DNA of 64,000 nt from Cymbidium sinense (lineage: Eukaryota > Streptophyta > Magnoliopsida > Asparagales > Orchidaceae): NCBI GenBank assembly GCA_021442155.1, contig JAKCPB010001405.1:1-64000 (forward strand), written 5' to 3'. Both the position numbers and the translations under genes were made by a program. Position 1 is the stretch's first letter; the number at the start of each line of letters is the position of its first letter. The notes under the pieces were generated by a model, which saw only the letters and a list, made by a program, of their open reading frames with translations, was not told where the DNA came from and made no database searches. This document shows positions 1 to 13,649 of the stretch, piece by piece.

Positions 1-661
1 AGTGTAAAACCTAAATAAAATAAAAACTAGACATAAAATAAAAAAAAAATAAACCTAAAATAAAATAAAATAAAATAAAACTAAAAAGATCCTAAACATA
101 AAAAAATAAACCTAAAAATAAATAATAAATAAACCCTAAACTAAAAAAATCTAAACCTAAAAAAAGTAAAATAAACTTAAACATATTATAATATAAACTA
201 AACTAAAATAAATAAAACATAAACCTAAACTTAAACCTAAACTAAAAAAAATAAACTAAAAATAAAAACCTAAACCTAAACTAAAAAATTAAACCTAAAA
301 ATAAACCTAAAATAAAAACCTAAAACCTAAACCCTAAACCCCCCTAAAAAAGCTAAAATCCAAACCTAAACTAAATAAAACCTAAAAAAAAATAAATAAG
401 GAAACCTAAACAAAAAATAAAATAAAAAATAAAATAAAATAAAAACATAAACTAAAACCTAAACCAAAAACCTAAAAAAAGAAAATAAAATAAAAAATAA
501 AAACTAAACTAAAATAAAATAAATAAAATCCTAAAATAAACTAAAATATAAAAAACCTAAATAAAATAAACACTAAACCTAAAATAAAAATAAAATAAAA
601 TAAAACTAAATAAAACCTAAACCTAAAAAATAAACCTACAAATACAACATAAACCTAAACT
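1..661 (+). repeat. Telomere-like satellite, A-rich arm
   Basis: Low-complexity DNA made of CCTAAA, ACTAAA, AAATAAA and occasional CCCTAAA words, all in C-strand orientation. A short CCCTAAACCCCCC stretch lies near 325-345. The word order matches A-rich arms further right (for example 4930-6120), so this is the end of one satellite unit entering the window from the left. No gene is visible. Confidence 0.9.
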
Positions 662-980
662 AAATAGAAGGAAAAAATACATCAACCAAAAGAAAGGAAG
701 TGAAATTACTCCTAAAAGTGGATGGTAAAGAATATGTATCTTTTTTTATAATCAATAATCTCTAAGTACAATATCAGATCCACTATCATTAATAGTTACA
801 CATAAATTCATTGGCATTCTATCCTTAATAATATTAAGTAATGAAAAGAATATTCAAACTCATAACTATCACTTTTACACTTGATAAATTAGAACAAATT
901 ATATAAAATACTTTATTCTTTTTTTATTATTGATAACTAGAAGTAATTCTTAAATAGTAGACATAATATAATACTTTATT
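662..980. other. Short non-satellite insert, unidentified
   Basis: About 320 bases of ordinary AT-rich sequence interrupt the satellite. A near-direct repeat, ATAAAATACTTTATTCTTT near 905 and ATAATACTTTATTCTTT near 966, flanks a 60-base segment at its right end. No ORF of note, terminal inverted repeat or RNA gene was recognised. It could be a fragment of a transposon or flanking DNA caught by the rearrangement that also produced the inverted piece to its right. Confidence 0.5.
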
Positions 981-1094
981 CTTTATTTTTTAGGTTGAGG
1001 TTTTATTTTTTATTTTTAGGTTCAGGTTTAGAATTTTATTTTATTTTTTTAGGTTTAGGTTTTAGGTTAATTTTTAGGTATTATTTTTTAGTTT
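981..1094 (-). repeat. Inverted piece of the telomere-like satellite
   Basis: Here the plus strand reads TTTATTTTTTAGG, TTTTTAGG and AGGTTTAGG, the reverse complement of the A-rich arm. It is the only sustained stretch in the window with the G-rich strand on top. The right junction, around 1088-1100, reads TTTAGTTTCCTAAAC, so orientation flips back within about 10 bases. Confidence 0.8.
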
Positions 1095-4000
1095 CCTAAA
1101 CCCTAAACTAAATAATCAAAACTAAATAAAAAATCAACTAAGTAAACTAAATAAACCTAAACCTACTAGTTTACTTCATTTAAGAAAAACCCTGAACCCT
1201 AAACCCTAAACCCTAAACTCAAAATCCTAAACCCTAAACCATAAAGCTAACACTAAAACCTAAACCCTAAATCCTTAACCTACAACCCTAAACTCTAAAC
1301 CCTAAACCCTATAAAAGCCTAAACCCTAAACCCTAAATAAAAATATAATTTTAAAACTTAAGCTAATCCTAAACCCTAAATCATAAACCTCAACCTACAA
1401 CCTATGCTCTAAACCCTAAGCTAAACTAAATCATAAATCTTAAACCCTAAACCTAAACCCTAAAGCTAAAACCTAAACCCTAAATACTAAATCTACAAAA
1501 CTCCTAAACCTTAACCTAAAACTAAAACACTAAACACTAAACTCAAACTAAACTAAACCTTAAAGTTTAAACCCTAAACCTAAACCTACAATCCTAACTC
1601 TAAACCTATACCTAAACTTAAACCCTAAACTCTAAACTAAACCCTAAACCTTAAACCCTAAGTTCTAAACTATAAACTTAAAACCTAAACCTATGGTTTA
1701 CTTAATTTAAAAAAAAACTCAACTTAAACCCTAAATTAAACTCAAAATCCTAAACCCTAAACTATAAATAAACTAATTTAAACCCTAAACTTTAACTCTA
1801 AACCTAAACCCTAAACTAAAAACTATAAACCCTAAACCCTAAACTCCTAAAAAAAAATATAATTAATTTAAAAAAACTTAAGCCCTAAACCTAAATCATA
1901 AACCTAATACAACCCTATGCCTAAACTTCCTAAACTCCTATATAAAACCCTAAACCCTAAATAAACCCTAAAGCTCTAAAACTATAAAAACACTAAATCA
2001 TAAACCCCAAACCTTAAACCCTAAATACTAAACACTAAACCCACAAACAAAACCTAAACCCTAAACCCTAAACCCTAAACCTACAATCCTAACCCCTAAA
2101 CCCTATACCCTAAACCTTAAACCCTAAACCCCAAACCTAAACCCTAAACCTTAAACCCTAAACCCTAAACCTTAAAAACTTAAAAACCTAAACCTAAACT
2201 AAATAAAACTAAAAAATTTAAAAAAAATAAAAAACCTAAACCTAACCTAAACCTAAATGTAAAATAACAAATAAAAACAAAACTAAAATAAAATAAACAA
2301 AAACCTAAACTAAACAAAAAAAAATAAACCTAAAAATAAAAACATAAATAAAATAAAACCCAAACATAAAAAAACTAAAAATAAAATAAATTGAAAACTT
2401 AAACCTAAAAAATTAATCTAAAAATAAAACCTAAAAATAAATTAAAAATTAAATCTAAACCCTAAATTTTAAAAAGAAACCCAAACCTAAAATAAAGAAA
2501 ATAAAATAACCCTAAACCTAAACTAAACTAAACTAAAATAAATAAAACCTAAACCTAAACTAAATAAAATACAATAAACTGAAAAAAAACCTAAACCTAA
2601 ACTAAAAAATAAAACCTAAAAATAAACCTAAAGTAAAAAACTTAAAACCTAAACCTCAAAAAATAAAATAAAAACCTAAACCTAAACCTAAAAATAAAAA
2701 ATAAAACCAAAACATATAAAATAAAATAAATATAAAACTAAACTAAAAAAAATAAGTGTAAACCTACACATAAACCTAAAAAATAAACTAAAATGAAAAA
2801 CCTAAACAAAATTAAATAAACCTAAAACAAATAAACTAAACTAAATATAAATAAGGAATAAACCTAAATAAAAATAAAAAAAATTAAATAAACTGAAATA
2901 AATAAAAATAAATTAAATAAACTAAATAAACCTAAACCTACCGATTTACTTAACTAAAAAAAACACTAAACACGAAACTCCAAATCCTAAACCCTAAACC
3001 CTAAACCATAAACCAAAAACCCTAAACCTACAACACTAAATCCTAAACCCTGAACCCTAAAAACCATAAGCCCTAAACCCTAAACCCTAAACTAAACCTA
3101 AATCCTAAACCATAAACCTGAACCACTAATTTTAACCCTAAACCCTAAAACTCTAAACCCTAAATGCTAAACTAACCCTAAACCCTAAACCCTAAACCCT
3201 AAAAACCCTAAACCCTAAAACCTAAATTGTAAACCTTAAACTCTAAATCGTAAACCAATCCTAAACCCTAAGCTAACCCTAAACCCTAAACCATAAAGCA
3301 TAAACACTAAACACTAAACCCAAAAACTCTAAACCCTAATTGTAAACCCTAAATAATAAAACCATAAATCCTAAACCCTAAAAATCGAAAAACCTAAACC
3401 TAAACTAAATAAAACCTAAAAAAAACTTAAACCTAAATAAAATCATAAAATAAAATAAAATAAAAATCTAAACTAAAACCTAAACATAAACCTAAAATTA
3501 AAATAAAATAAAAAAGTAAAATAAAATAAAATAAAATAAATAAAAACCTAAACTAGACTAAAAAATAAAATAAACCTAAGAATAAAAAACCTAAATAAAA
3601 CTAAAACTAAACGTAAAATAAAAATAAAATAAACCTAAAAAAAATAAAATAAAAATCTAAACCTAAAAAAAAACCTAAAATAAATTAAAAAAAATAAAAC
3701 CTCAACCCCAAACTAAAAAAAAAATTAAACCTAAAATGAAAATAAAATAAATAAAATAAAATAAACCTAAACCTAAACTAAACTAAAATAAATAAAACCT
3801 CAACCTAAACCTAAAATAAACTAAACCTAAACCTAAACCTAAACTAAATGAAATAAAATAATCTAAAAAAAAACCTAAACCAAAACTAAAAAATAAAACC
3901 TAAAAATAAACATAAAATAAAAACCTAAAACCTAAACTTAAAAAAAATAAAATAAAAAGCTAAACCTAAACCTCAAAATAAAAAATAAAACCTAAACCTA

Positions 4001-7000
4001 AAAAATAAAATAAAATTAAAAATCAACTAAAAATAAACTTAAACCTAAACATAAACCTAAAAAATAAACTAATATAAAAAACCTAAAATAAAATAAATAA
4101 ACCTAAAATAAAATAAAATAAAAACCTAATCCCTAAACTTTAAGAAAAACCTAAACCTAAAATAAATAAATAAAAAAACCTAAACCTAAACTAAAATAAA
4201 CTAAACTAAAATAAATAAAACCTATACCTAAACCTAAACCTAAAATAAACTAAACTTAAATGCGAAACTAAATAAAATAGAATAAACTAGAAGAAAACCA
4301 AAACCTAAACTATAAAATAAATCCTTAAAATAAACCTAAAATAAAAACCGAAAACCTAAACCTAAAAAAGGAAAATAAAAACCTAAACCTAAACTGAAAA
4401 ATAAAAAAATAAAACCTAAACCTAAAAAATAAAAGTGAAAATAAAAGTAAATTAAAAAATAAGCATTAACCTACACATAAACCAAAAAAATAAACTAAAA
4501 TAAAAAACTTAAACGAAAATAGATAAACCTAAAATAAATAAACTAAACAAAATAGAAATAAAAATAAGCCTAAATAAAAATAAAATAATAAAATATACTA
4601 AATAATCTTAAACCTACTGGTTTACTAAAATTAGAAAAAAATCTGAAATCCTAAACCCTAAACCCTAAACCCTAATCCCTAAACTCTAAATCCTAAACCC
4701 TAAACCCTAAACCCTATATCCTAAAACTAACCCTAAACGATAAACCATAAACCTACAACTTACAACCCTAAACCCAAAAATACCCTAAACCTTAAGCCCT
4801 AAACTAACCCAAACCCTAAACCCTAAACCCTAATGCTAAACCCTAAACTCTAAACCCTAACCCTAAACCCTAAATAATAAAACCCTAAACCCTAAAACCC
4901 TAAACCCTAAACCCTAAACCCTAAAACCTAAAAACCTAAACCTAAACTAAATAAACCTAAAGTAAAATAGAAAAAACTTAAACCTAAATAAAATTATAAA
5001 ATAAAATAAAATGAAAACCTAAACTAAAACCTAAACATAAACCTAAACCTAAAAATAAAATAAAATAAAAAAGTAAAAAAATAAAATAAAATAAAATAAA
5101 TAAAAACCTAAACTAAACTAAAAAATAAAATAAACCTAAGAATAAAAAAAACCTAAATAAAATTAAAACTAAATGTAAAATAAAAAAATAAAAACCTAAA
5201 ATAAAATAAAACCTAAACCTAAAAAAAACCTAAAATAAATAAAAAAAAAATAAAACCTTAACCCCAAACTAAAAAAAAACTAAACTTAATATGAAAATAA
5301 AATAAACAAAAGAAAATAAACCTAAACTTAAACCAAAACTAAAATAAATAAAACCTATACCTATACCTAAAATAAACTAAACCTAAACTTAAACCTAAAC
5401 TAAATGAAACAAGATAAACTAAACTAAATCTAAACCTAAACTAAAAAATAAAAACTAAAAATAAACATAAAAGAAAAACCTAAAACCTAAACCAAAAAAT
5501 ATAAAATACAAACCTAAACTTGAACCTAAAAATAAAAAGTAAAACCTAAACCTAAAAAATAAAATAAAAATAATACTCAGCTAAAAAATAAACTTAAACT
5601 TAAACCTAAACCTAAAAAAATAAACTAATATAAAAAACCTAAAATAAAATAAATAAACCTAAAATAAAATAAAATAAAAACCTAAACTAAAAATAAAGAA
5701 AATAAACCTAAACCTAAACTAAAATAAACTAAACTAAAATAAATAAAATCTAAACCTAAACCTAAAATAAACTAAACCTAAACTTGAAACTAAATAAGAT
5801 AAAATAAACTAAAAGAAAACCTAAACCTAAACTATAAAATAAAACCTTAAAATAAACTTAAAATAAAAAACAAAAACCTAAACCTAAAAAAAATAAAATA
5901 AAAACCTAAACCAAAATAGAAAAATAAAACCTAAACCTAAAAAATAAAAATGAAAATAAAACTAAATTAAAAAATATGCATTAACCTACACATAAACCAA
6001 AAAAATAAACTAAAATAAAAAACTTAAACTAAAATAACTAAACTTAAAACAAATAAACTAAACAAAATAGAGATAAAAAATAAACCTAAATAAAAAATAA
6101 AAAATAAAATAAACTAAATAAACCTAAACCTCCTAGTTTACTTAAATTAGAAAAAAAAACCCAAAACCTAAAACCCAAAATCCTAAACCCTAAATTCTAA
6201 ATCCTAAACCCTAAACCCAAAACCCTAAACCCTAAACCCTAAAACTAACCCTAAACCATAAACCATAAACCTACAACTTATAACCCTAAACTCGAAAACA
6301 CCCTAAACCTTAAACGCTAAACTAATCTGAAACCCTAAACCCTAAACCTTAAATCCTAAACCCTAAACCGTAACCCTAATGTTAAACCCTAAACCCTAAA
6401 CCCTAAACCCTAAAACCATAAACCCTAAACTCTAAACTAACCCTAAACCCTAAAAATTGTAAAATCTAATGCCTAAACATAAAACCTTAAACCTTAAATC
6501 CTAAACTAGCCCAAAACCCTAAGCTAACCCTAAACCCTAAACACTAACCCTATGCCCTATAAAACCTAAACCCTAAAGCCTAAACATTAAAAACTAAACT
6601 TTAAACCCAAACCCTAAACACTAAACCCTAAAACCCTAAACCCTAATCCCTAAATCCTAAACTCTAAAAATTATAAAACCTAACCCTAAACTAAATAAAA
6701 CCTAAAAATAAAATAAATAAATAAACCTAAACATAAATAAAATAATAAAATAATAAAATAAAAACATACTAAAACATAAACCTAAATTTATAAATAAAAT
6801 AAAAAAAGTAAAATAAAATAAATAAAACCTAAACAAAACTAAAAAATAAAATTAACCTAAGATAAAACCTAAATAAAATAATAACTAAACTTAAAATAAA
6901 ATAAATAAATCTAAAATAAAATAAAATCAAAATAAATAAAAAACCTAAACCAAAAAAATATAAACCTAAAAAAATAAATAAAATAAAACATAAACCATAA

Positions 7001-10000
7001 ACTAAATAAAATCTAAACCTAAAATAAAAATAAAATAAACAAAATAAAATAAACCTAAACCAAAACTAAAATAGCCTAAACTTAAATAAACTAAACCTAA
7101 ACCTAAATTAAATAAAATAAATTAAGATAAAAATAAACCTAAACTTAAACTAAAAAATAAAACCTAAAAATAAACATAAAATAAAATTCTAAAACATAAA
7201 CCTAAAAAAATAAATTAAAAACCTAAACCTAAACCTATAAGTAAAATATAAAACCTAAACCTAAAAAATAATATAAAAATAAAATCATCTAAAAAATAAA
7301 GTTAAACCTAAACCTAAACCTTAAAAATAAACTAAAATAAAAAAACTTAAACTAAAATAAATTTCCCTAAAATAAATAAACTAAACTAAATAAAACTAAA
7401 AAATAAACCTAAATAAAAATTAAAAATAAACTTAATATACTAGATAAACCTAAAATAAAATAAAATAAAAAAACCTAAACCTGAAAAATAAACATAAAAA
7501 ACCCAAAAAATAAATAAAAATAAAACATAAACCCTAAACTAAAAAAAATCTTAAACATAAAATAAACAAAATAAAATAAACCTTAACCTAAAGAAAAATA
7601 AATTAAACTAAATAAATAAAACCTAAACCTTAACCTAAAAAATACTAAACCTAAATCATAAATTAAATAAATAAAATAAACTAAAAGTAAACCTAAACCT
7701 AAATTAAAAAATAAAACCTAAAAATAAACTTAAATTAAAAATAAAAACTTAAACCTAAACCAAAAAATAAAAAAAATAAAACATAAACAAAAAAAATAAA
7801 ATAAAAATAAAAGTAAACAAAAAAAATAAACATAAACCTAAACCTAAACCTAAAAAATAAACTAAAACAAAAAGCCTTAACTAAAAATAAATAAACTAAA
7901 CTAAATAAAATTTAAATAAACTAAAATAAATAAAAAATTAACTAATATACTAAATAAACCTAAACTTATTAGTTTACTTAATTAAAAAATTTCATAAACA
8001 CTAAACCCTCAACCCTAAATTGTAGACACTAAAACTAACCCTTAACCCAAAACCCTAAACCAACAACCCTAAACCCTAAACCCCTAAATAAAAACTTCGT
8101 AACCCTAATCCCTAAAGCTTAAAACTAACCCTAAACCCTAAATGCAAAACCTATAACCTTAAACCCTAAACCCTGAACGGTAAACTCTAAACCCTAAAAC
8201 CTACAACCCTAAACCTAAAACCCAAAACCCAAAACCCAAAACCCAAAACACTAAACCCAAAAACCTAAACCCAAAACCCAAAACCCTAAAAACCTAAAAA
8301 CCTAAACCTAAACAAAATAAAACCTAAAAATAAAATAAATAAAAAACCTAAACCTCAATAAAATAAAGTAAAAATAAATCAAATAAAAACCTAAACTAAA
8401 ACCTAAACATAAACCTAAACCTCAACCTAAAAATAAAATAAAATAAAATAAATAAAAACCTAAAGTAAATTAAAAATAAAATAAACCTAAAAATAAAAAC
8501 CTAAATAAAATAAAACCCAAATGTAAAATAAAATAAAATAAATATAAAATAAAGTTAAATAAAAATTAAATAAAAATGTAAACCTAAAATATAAACCTTA
8601 AAAAAACCTAAAAATAAATAAAAAAGAAAACCTAAGCCTTAAACTAAAAAAAAAACTTAAACCTAAAATAAAAAAAAATAAAATAAACCTAAACCTAAGA
8701 TAAAATAAACTAAACTAAAATAAATAAAACCTAAACCTAAACCCTAAAGAAAATAAATAAAATAGACTAAAAAGAAGCATAAACCAAAACTAAAAAATAA
8801 AATCTAGAAATAAACCTAAAATAAAACTTAAAGCCTAAACCTAAAAAAATAAAATAAAAACCTAAACTTAAAAAAATTAAAAATAAAACCTAAACCTAAA
8901 AGATAAAATAGAAATAAAATTAAACTATAAAATAAACATAAACATAAACCTAAACCTAAAAAATAAATTGAAATAAACAAAAAAACCTAAACTAAAAAAA
9001 ATAAACCTAAAATAAATAAACTAATCTAAATAAAAATAAAAATAAACCTAAATAAAAATAAAAATAAAATAAAGTAAAATAAATGAATAATAAACTAAAA
9101 TAAATAAAAATAAAGTAAATAAACCTAAACCAACCGGTTTAATTAATTTTAAAAAAAGAACTCTAAGCCCTAAAGCCTAAACCCTAAACTGTAAATCCTA
9201 AATCCTAAACCCTAAACCCTAAAATTAACCCTAAACCTACAACCCTAAACCTACAATCCCAAACTTTAAACACTAAACCCTAAACCTAAACTAAACTAAA
9301 GCTCTAATCCTAAATAAAACCTAAATTTAACTCTTTAATCCTAAAACCCTAAACCCTAAACCCTAAACCCTAAATCATAAAACCCACCCTAAAACTAAAC
9401 CTAAACCCTAAAAAAACCCTAAACCCTAATTTAAACCTAACTTAAACCTAAAACCCTAAACTAAACTAAACCCTAACCCTAAACCTATACCTAAACCCTA
9501 AATACTTTAAAAGCATAAAACTAAACCCTAAACCCTAAACCTAAGTTCTCAACCCTAAACCTAAAACTTAAACCCTAAACTACTAACCCTAAACTAAAAT
9601 AAATAAACTAAAATAATAAACTAAACTAAATAAAATAAATATAAACCTAAATAAAATTAATTAAAAGAAAAAATAAATAAATTAAACTTATCATAATTAA
9701 TTAAAACAAAACCTAAACACTACACCCTAAACTATAAACCCTAAATTAAAAATAACTTAAACCCTAAACCCTAAACCCTATACCCTAAAACCCTAAACAC
9801 TAAACTCAAAACTAATACTAATCCCTAAACCCTAAACCCTAAAAACCCTAAAGCTTAAACTCTAAACCCTAAATCCTAAACTAACCCTAAACCCTAAGTT
9901 AACACTAAACCCTAAACCCTAAACCCTAAACCCTAAATCTTAAACCCTAAACCCTAAAAATCCTAAACACTAAAGCCTAAACACTAAACCCTAAACCTTA

Positions 10001-10203
10001 AACCCTAAACCCTAATACCTAACCCTGAATAATAAACCCTAAAAGCATAAACCCTAAAACCTTAAACCTTAACCCTAACCCTAAACCTAAACCCTAAATT
10101 CCAAACCCTAAACCTAAACCTAAAGTTACTAAATAAATTAAAAAATAAACCTAAACCCTAAAACCTAATGAACCTAAACATAAACCTAAATCAAAGAATA
10201 ATA
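1095..10203 (+). repeat. Telomere-like higher-order satellite, units 1-7
   Basis: Alternating blocks: CCCTAAA-rich stretches (for example 1190-2200, 2960-3370, 4640-4930, 6150-6660, 7990-8290, 9150-10130) and A-rich arms of CCTAAA/AAATAAA. A non-telomeric tag close to CTACTRGTTTACTTAATTT marks the passage from A-rich arm to CCCTAAA block at about 1161, 1687 (weak), 2935, 4613, 6127, 7962 and 9127, giving unit lengths of roughly 1.2-1.8 kb. CCCTAAA blocks contain recurring variants such as CCTACAACCCTAAA and AACCATAAACC. No gene or RNA is seen in these 9 kb. Confidence 0.9.
3370..6150 (+). repeat. Tandem duplication of a 1.53 kb satellite unit
   Basis: The A-rich arm at 3370-4610 is matched word for word by 4930-6120, offset about 1.53-1.56 kb. 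Shared private variants include TAAACCTAAGAATAAAAAA (near 3573 and 5133) and GCATTAACCTACACATAAAC (near 4463 and 5988). A more distant relative of the latter occurs near 2755. The pair therefore looks like a recent unequal-exchange duplication inside the older array. Confidence 0.75.
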
Positions 10204-10655
10204 AACCTGATGGTAGGAACATCACCAACCAGCTCATCTAGATAAAAAAAAGGTGGAGGTAAAATGGTGCAAGTTACCGCAAAGGGTGGTGGGGATCCGA
10301 GGTGTTGGTGGATGGGTGGTGGTCAAATGGTGGTTAAGGAGGCCGGAGGAGCGACGGAGGTTAAAACCATGGTGGTGGTGGAGGAAGAGATCGAGGATAT
10401 GATGGTGGATCCTGCTACTCGAGAGGCTTGGGTGGTTTTGATGGGAACTGAAGAAAAAGAAGAGAGGTCAAATCAATATTTATGGAACGTGTCTTTATAA
10501 GAGAGATTCTAGTTATCTAGGATTTTATTTGCTCTATGCGTGCTCATTTTTTATCTATGTTGTCGCTTGTTTCTTTGAAAACTTGGTGTGTTACTTCATT
10601 GATAAAAATGAAAATAAGAAATGTTAAATTTGAATTTATTCTATGTTCAAAAAAA
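10204..10655 (+). pseudogene. GRP retrocopy A (glycine-rich RNA-binding protein, 5'-truncated)
   Basis: Processed copy of the 3' part of a class IV glycine-rich RNA-binding protein mRNA (RRM followed by a Gly-rich tail; nuclear/cytoplasmic RNA chaperone and splicing regulator family). It begins inside the last strand of the RRM, in the segment that reads LDGRNITVN in better copies, continues through the Gly-rich tail (GGYGG/GGGR-type codons) and the 3' UTR, and ends in a short A-run at 10649-10655 that passes into CCAAAAATCTTAAACCCTAAA. No introns. The longest open stretch, 10264-10500, is in a shifted frame and is not the GRP protein. GRP copies B-I elsewhere in the window share this structure. 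Decay and lack of a promoter argue against function. Confidence 0.8.
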
Positions 10656-12005
10656 TACCAAAAATCTTAAACCCTAAATTAAAACCTAAACCGTAAACCT
10701 AAAACCTAAAACCTAAACCCTAAACCCTAAAAACCCTAAACCCTAAACCCTAAAACCTTAAACCCTAAACCCTAAATCCTAAAACCTAAACCCTAAACAC
10801 TAAACTAAAACCTATACCCTAAACCTAAAACATAAACCCTAAACCCTAAACCCTAAAAGCCTAAACACTAAATCCTAAATCTTAAAACCTAAATCCTAAA
10901 TTGTAAACCCTAAACCCTAAACCCTAAACCCTAAACCCTAAATCCCAAACCCTAGACAATAAACTCTAAACTAACCCTAAACCATAAACCCTAAAAAGCT
11001 AAAAACCTAAACCTAAACTAAATAGAACCTAAAAATAAAATAAAAAAAAACCTAAACCAAAATAAAATAAAAACATAAACTAAAACCTAAACCTAAACCT
11101 AAACCTAAAATGAAAATAAAATAAAAAATAAAAACCCAAACTAAAACCTAAACTAAACCTAAACTAAAAAATAAAATAAACTAAAAATAAACCTAAACCT
11201 AAATTAAAAAATAAAACCTAAAAATAAACCCAAAATATAAACTTAAAGCCAAAACCTAAAAAAATAAAATAAAAACCTAAACGTGAACCTAAAAATAAAA
11301 AATAATAACTTAACCTAAAAAAATAAAATAAAAATAAAACTAAACTAAAAAATAAACCTAAACCTAAATAAAAACTTGAAAAATAAACTCAAATTAAAAA
11401 CCTAAACTAAAATAAGTAAACCTAAAATAAATAAACTATACTAAATAAAATAAAATAAACCTAAACAAAAAAAGAAAATAAGCTAAAATAACTAACAAAT
11501 AACTAAATAAACTTAAACCTACTAATTTACTTAAGTTAAAATAAAAAATAAAAAAATAAAATAAAATAAAAATAAAAAAACCTTAGTCCTAAATTATAAA
11601 CCCTAAAACTAACCCCAAACTATAAGCCCTAAACCATGAACGTACAACATAAAACCTAAACCAATACCCCTAAAACCTTAAACCCTAAACCCTAAACCTA
11701 AACCCTGAAGCCTAAAACCCTAAACCCTAAACCCTAAATCCTAAAATCTATAACCCTAAACCCTAAACCCTAAGCCTGAAACCTTAAACCCTAAACCCTA
11801 AACCCTAAACCCTAAACCCTAAAAACCTAAAAACCTAAAAACCTAAACCTAAACTAAATAAAACCTAAAAATAAAATAAATAAAAAAAACATAAACCTAA
11901 ATTTAAAAAAATAATAAAAAGAAATAAAAACCTAAACAAAAACCTAAACATAAACCTAAACCTAAATCTAAACCTAAACCTAAACCTAAACCTAAACCTA
12001 AAAAT
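10656..12005 (+). repeat. Telomere-like satellite with one unit boundary
   Basis: A CCCTAAA block (10656-11000) includes one of the longer perfect runs, about five units at 10903-10942. It is followed by an A-rich arm, the boundary tag at 11511-11538, a second CCCTAAA block and the start of another arm. The satellite stops at about 12005 within TAAACCTAAAAATAAAG, where unrelated sequence begins. Confidence 0.88.
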
Positions 12006-13649
12006 AAAGTAAAATAAATATATATATGTTGTAGTAATTCAATTAAATTAATCTTAAGATGCCTTCATTTTGAATAGATTATTTAAAGTGAACCTAAACA
12101 ATTAATTAAATAATTTAATATTCCATTCACTAAAGAGAACTAAATCAAATTAATATACTTTAAAAGTGTAGGGATGAAAAGGGCAATCCACTTTTCCTCT
12201 TTATAACACTTAGTTGCTAAGTGTAATCAAATGAAACAAATGAAAAAAAATTAAAATTCTCAAATCAATTAAACTACTTCAAGTGAAATCGACCTTTCAT
12301 GTTAAATTGAATCCTTCTACACTTAGAAAATACAACATTAATGCCTAACAAGACTTACCACAGAAGCCTTAATACACACATTAAAATTAATTCACTACTT
12401 CTAGCTCTAAGTTAGGATGGTGTATGATGTGATATATGATTTTTTATCATGTATTATTTTAGATTGGATGTTAGGGTGTACGCTTCATAGACTGGATGAT
12501 AGGCCAATATTTGCCTAATCATGTTTTATAGGGGATTATCCTTTAGGGATGCTTAAAAATAAATGTGAATGGTCTTTTTGCAAGTTGATTAAATCTTTAA
12601 GCATAATCCAAGTAAGGATAGGTGGGCTTAATTACCCATGTGTAGGGTACTAAGACCAAATTATAAACATAATTGCTTGGGATTATATGTATATTTAGCT
12701 AACATCTATTTTGCAGGTGTAGTTAGATTTACTTTTCCCATAGAAATGTAATTTTTTCAATAGGAATTAGGATTAGTGCTATGGGGGATTAGGATGAGCA
12801 GTGGCTAAGGCTTTGTCCTGGAGTGCCCTATGATGCCTTTGAAGCAAGCACCATCCAAATCAAAGAAATAACCAAATCATAAATGGAGATATGAAGAAAG
12901 AAGACCTCATAGAATTTAATACAATTATAATTATTCTTTCATATTCCAGGTTGTATAAAGGTAGAGCTCGACTACCCATCTTTTCCCTCGGGTTGTATGG
13001 AGGTACATCACCGATCTTTATTCTTTTATGGTAGTTTATATAATTGTTTGATGTTTGTTTACATTGTGCATTAGATGGCATGTTTTTCATAGTTTCTTAA
13101 ATGATTGATGCTTTAATGTGCTTTGATATGATTAGGCTCTTAGGATAAAAATAGCTTTTCTACCCAACTAATCACTCATCAAAATTTTAAACAACTCATA
13201 ACCTCATCATAAAGCCTAAGACATAAATAAGATAATTTAGATTTAGCCTGTATGGTTGTATGTTTCACATCATGCATGCATATTCTTTCTCTCTAGAACA
13301 TGAAGGATCTCCATCCTTGCATGATAAAGGAATGCTTGATGTGTGAAGGCATCCCTTGTGGTGGAGAACACCTTCTTCTAGCTGATTTGACCTATAACCT
13401 ATTTCATCATGCATTTAGCCATAAGAAATCCTAAAGCCTCTATCAAAATGATGTGTCTAAAATGAAATAAAATTTGAAAATATTTTTCATCTATAGATTA
13501 AGTCATATGCTCATACCACTCATGCTCTAGTCTCTTTCTAATCAAATAACTACCCTAGTTATCTTGCAATTTATAATGTCAGACTACATGGTTTTAAAAT
13601 CATAAAAGTTAGTAGGTGGCCACCCTAGGTGGTTATAAGTCCAGAAGTT
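12006..13649. other. Unassigned insert DNA next to the gypsy remnant
   Basis: Mixed-composition sequence with no satellite words and no reading frame longer than about 76 codons; that minus-strand frame (12860-13090) has no recognisable motif. It is continuous with the gypsy-derived segment to the right and may be its downstream pol/LTR portion in advanced decay, or a separate insert. I found no LTR pair, no reverse-transcriptase box and no tRNA-type primer site. Confidence 0.4.

Noticed and set aside
10264..10500. 78-codon Gly/Val-rich frame as a small gene
   Set aside because: It is a shifted frame over GRP retrocopy A; the family frame is broken and there is no promoter.
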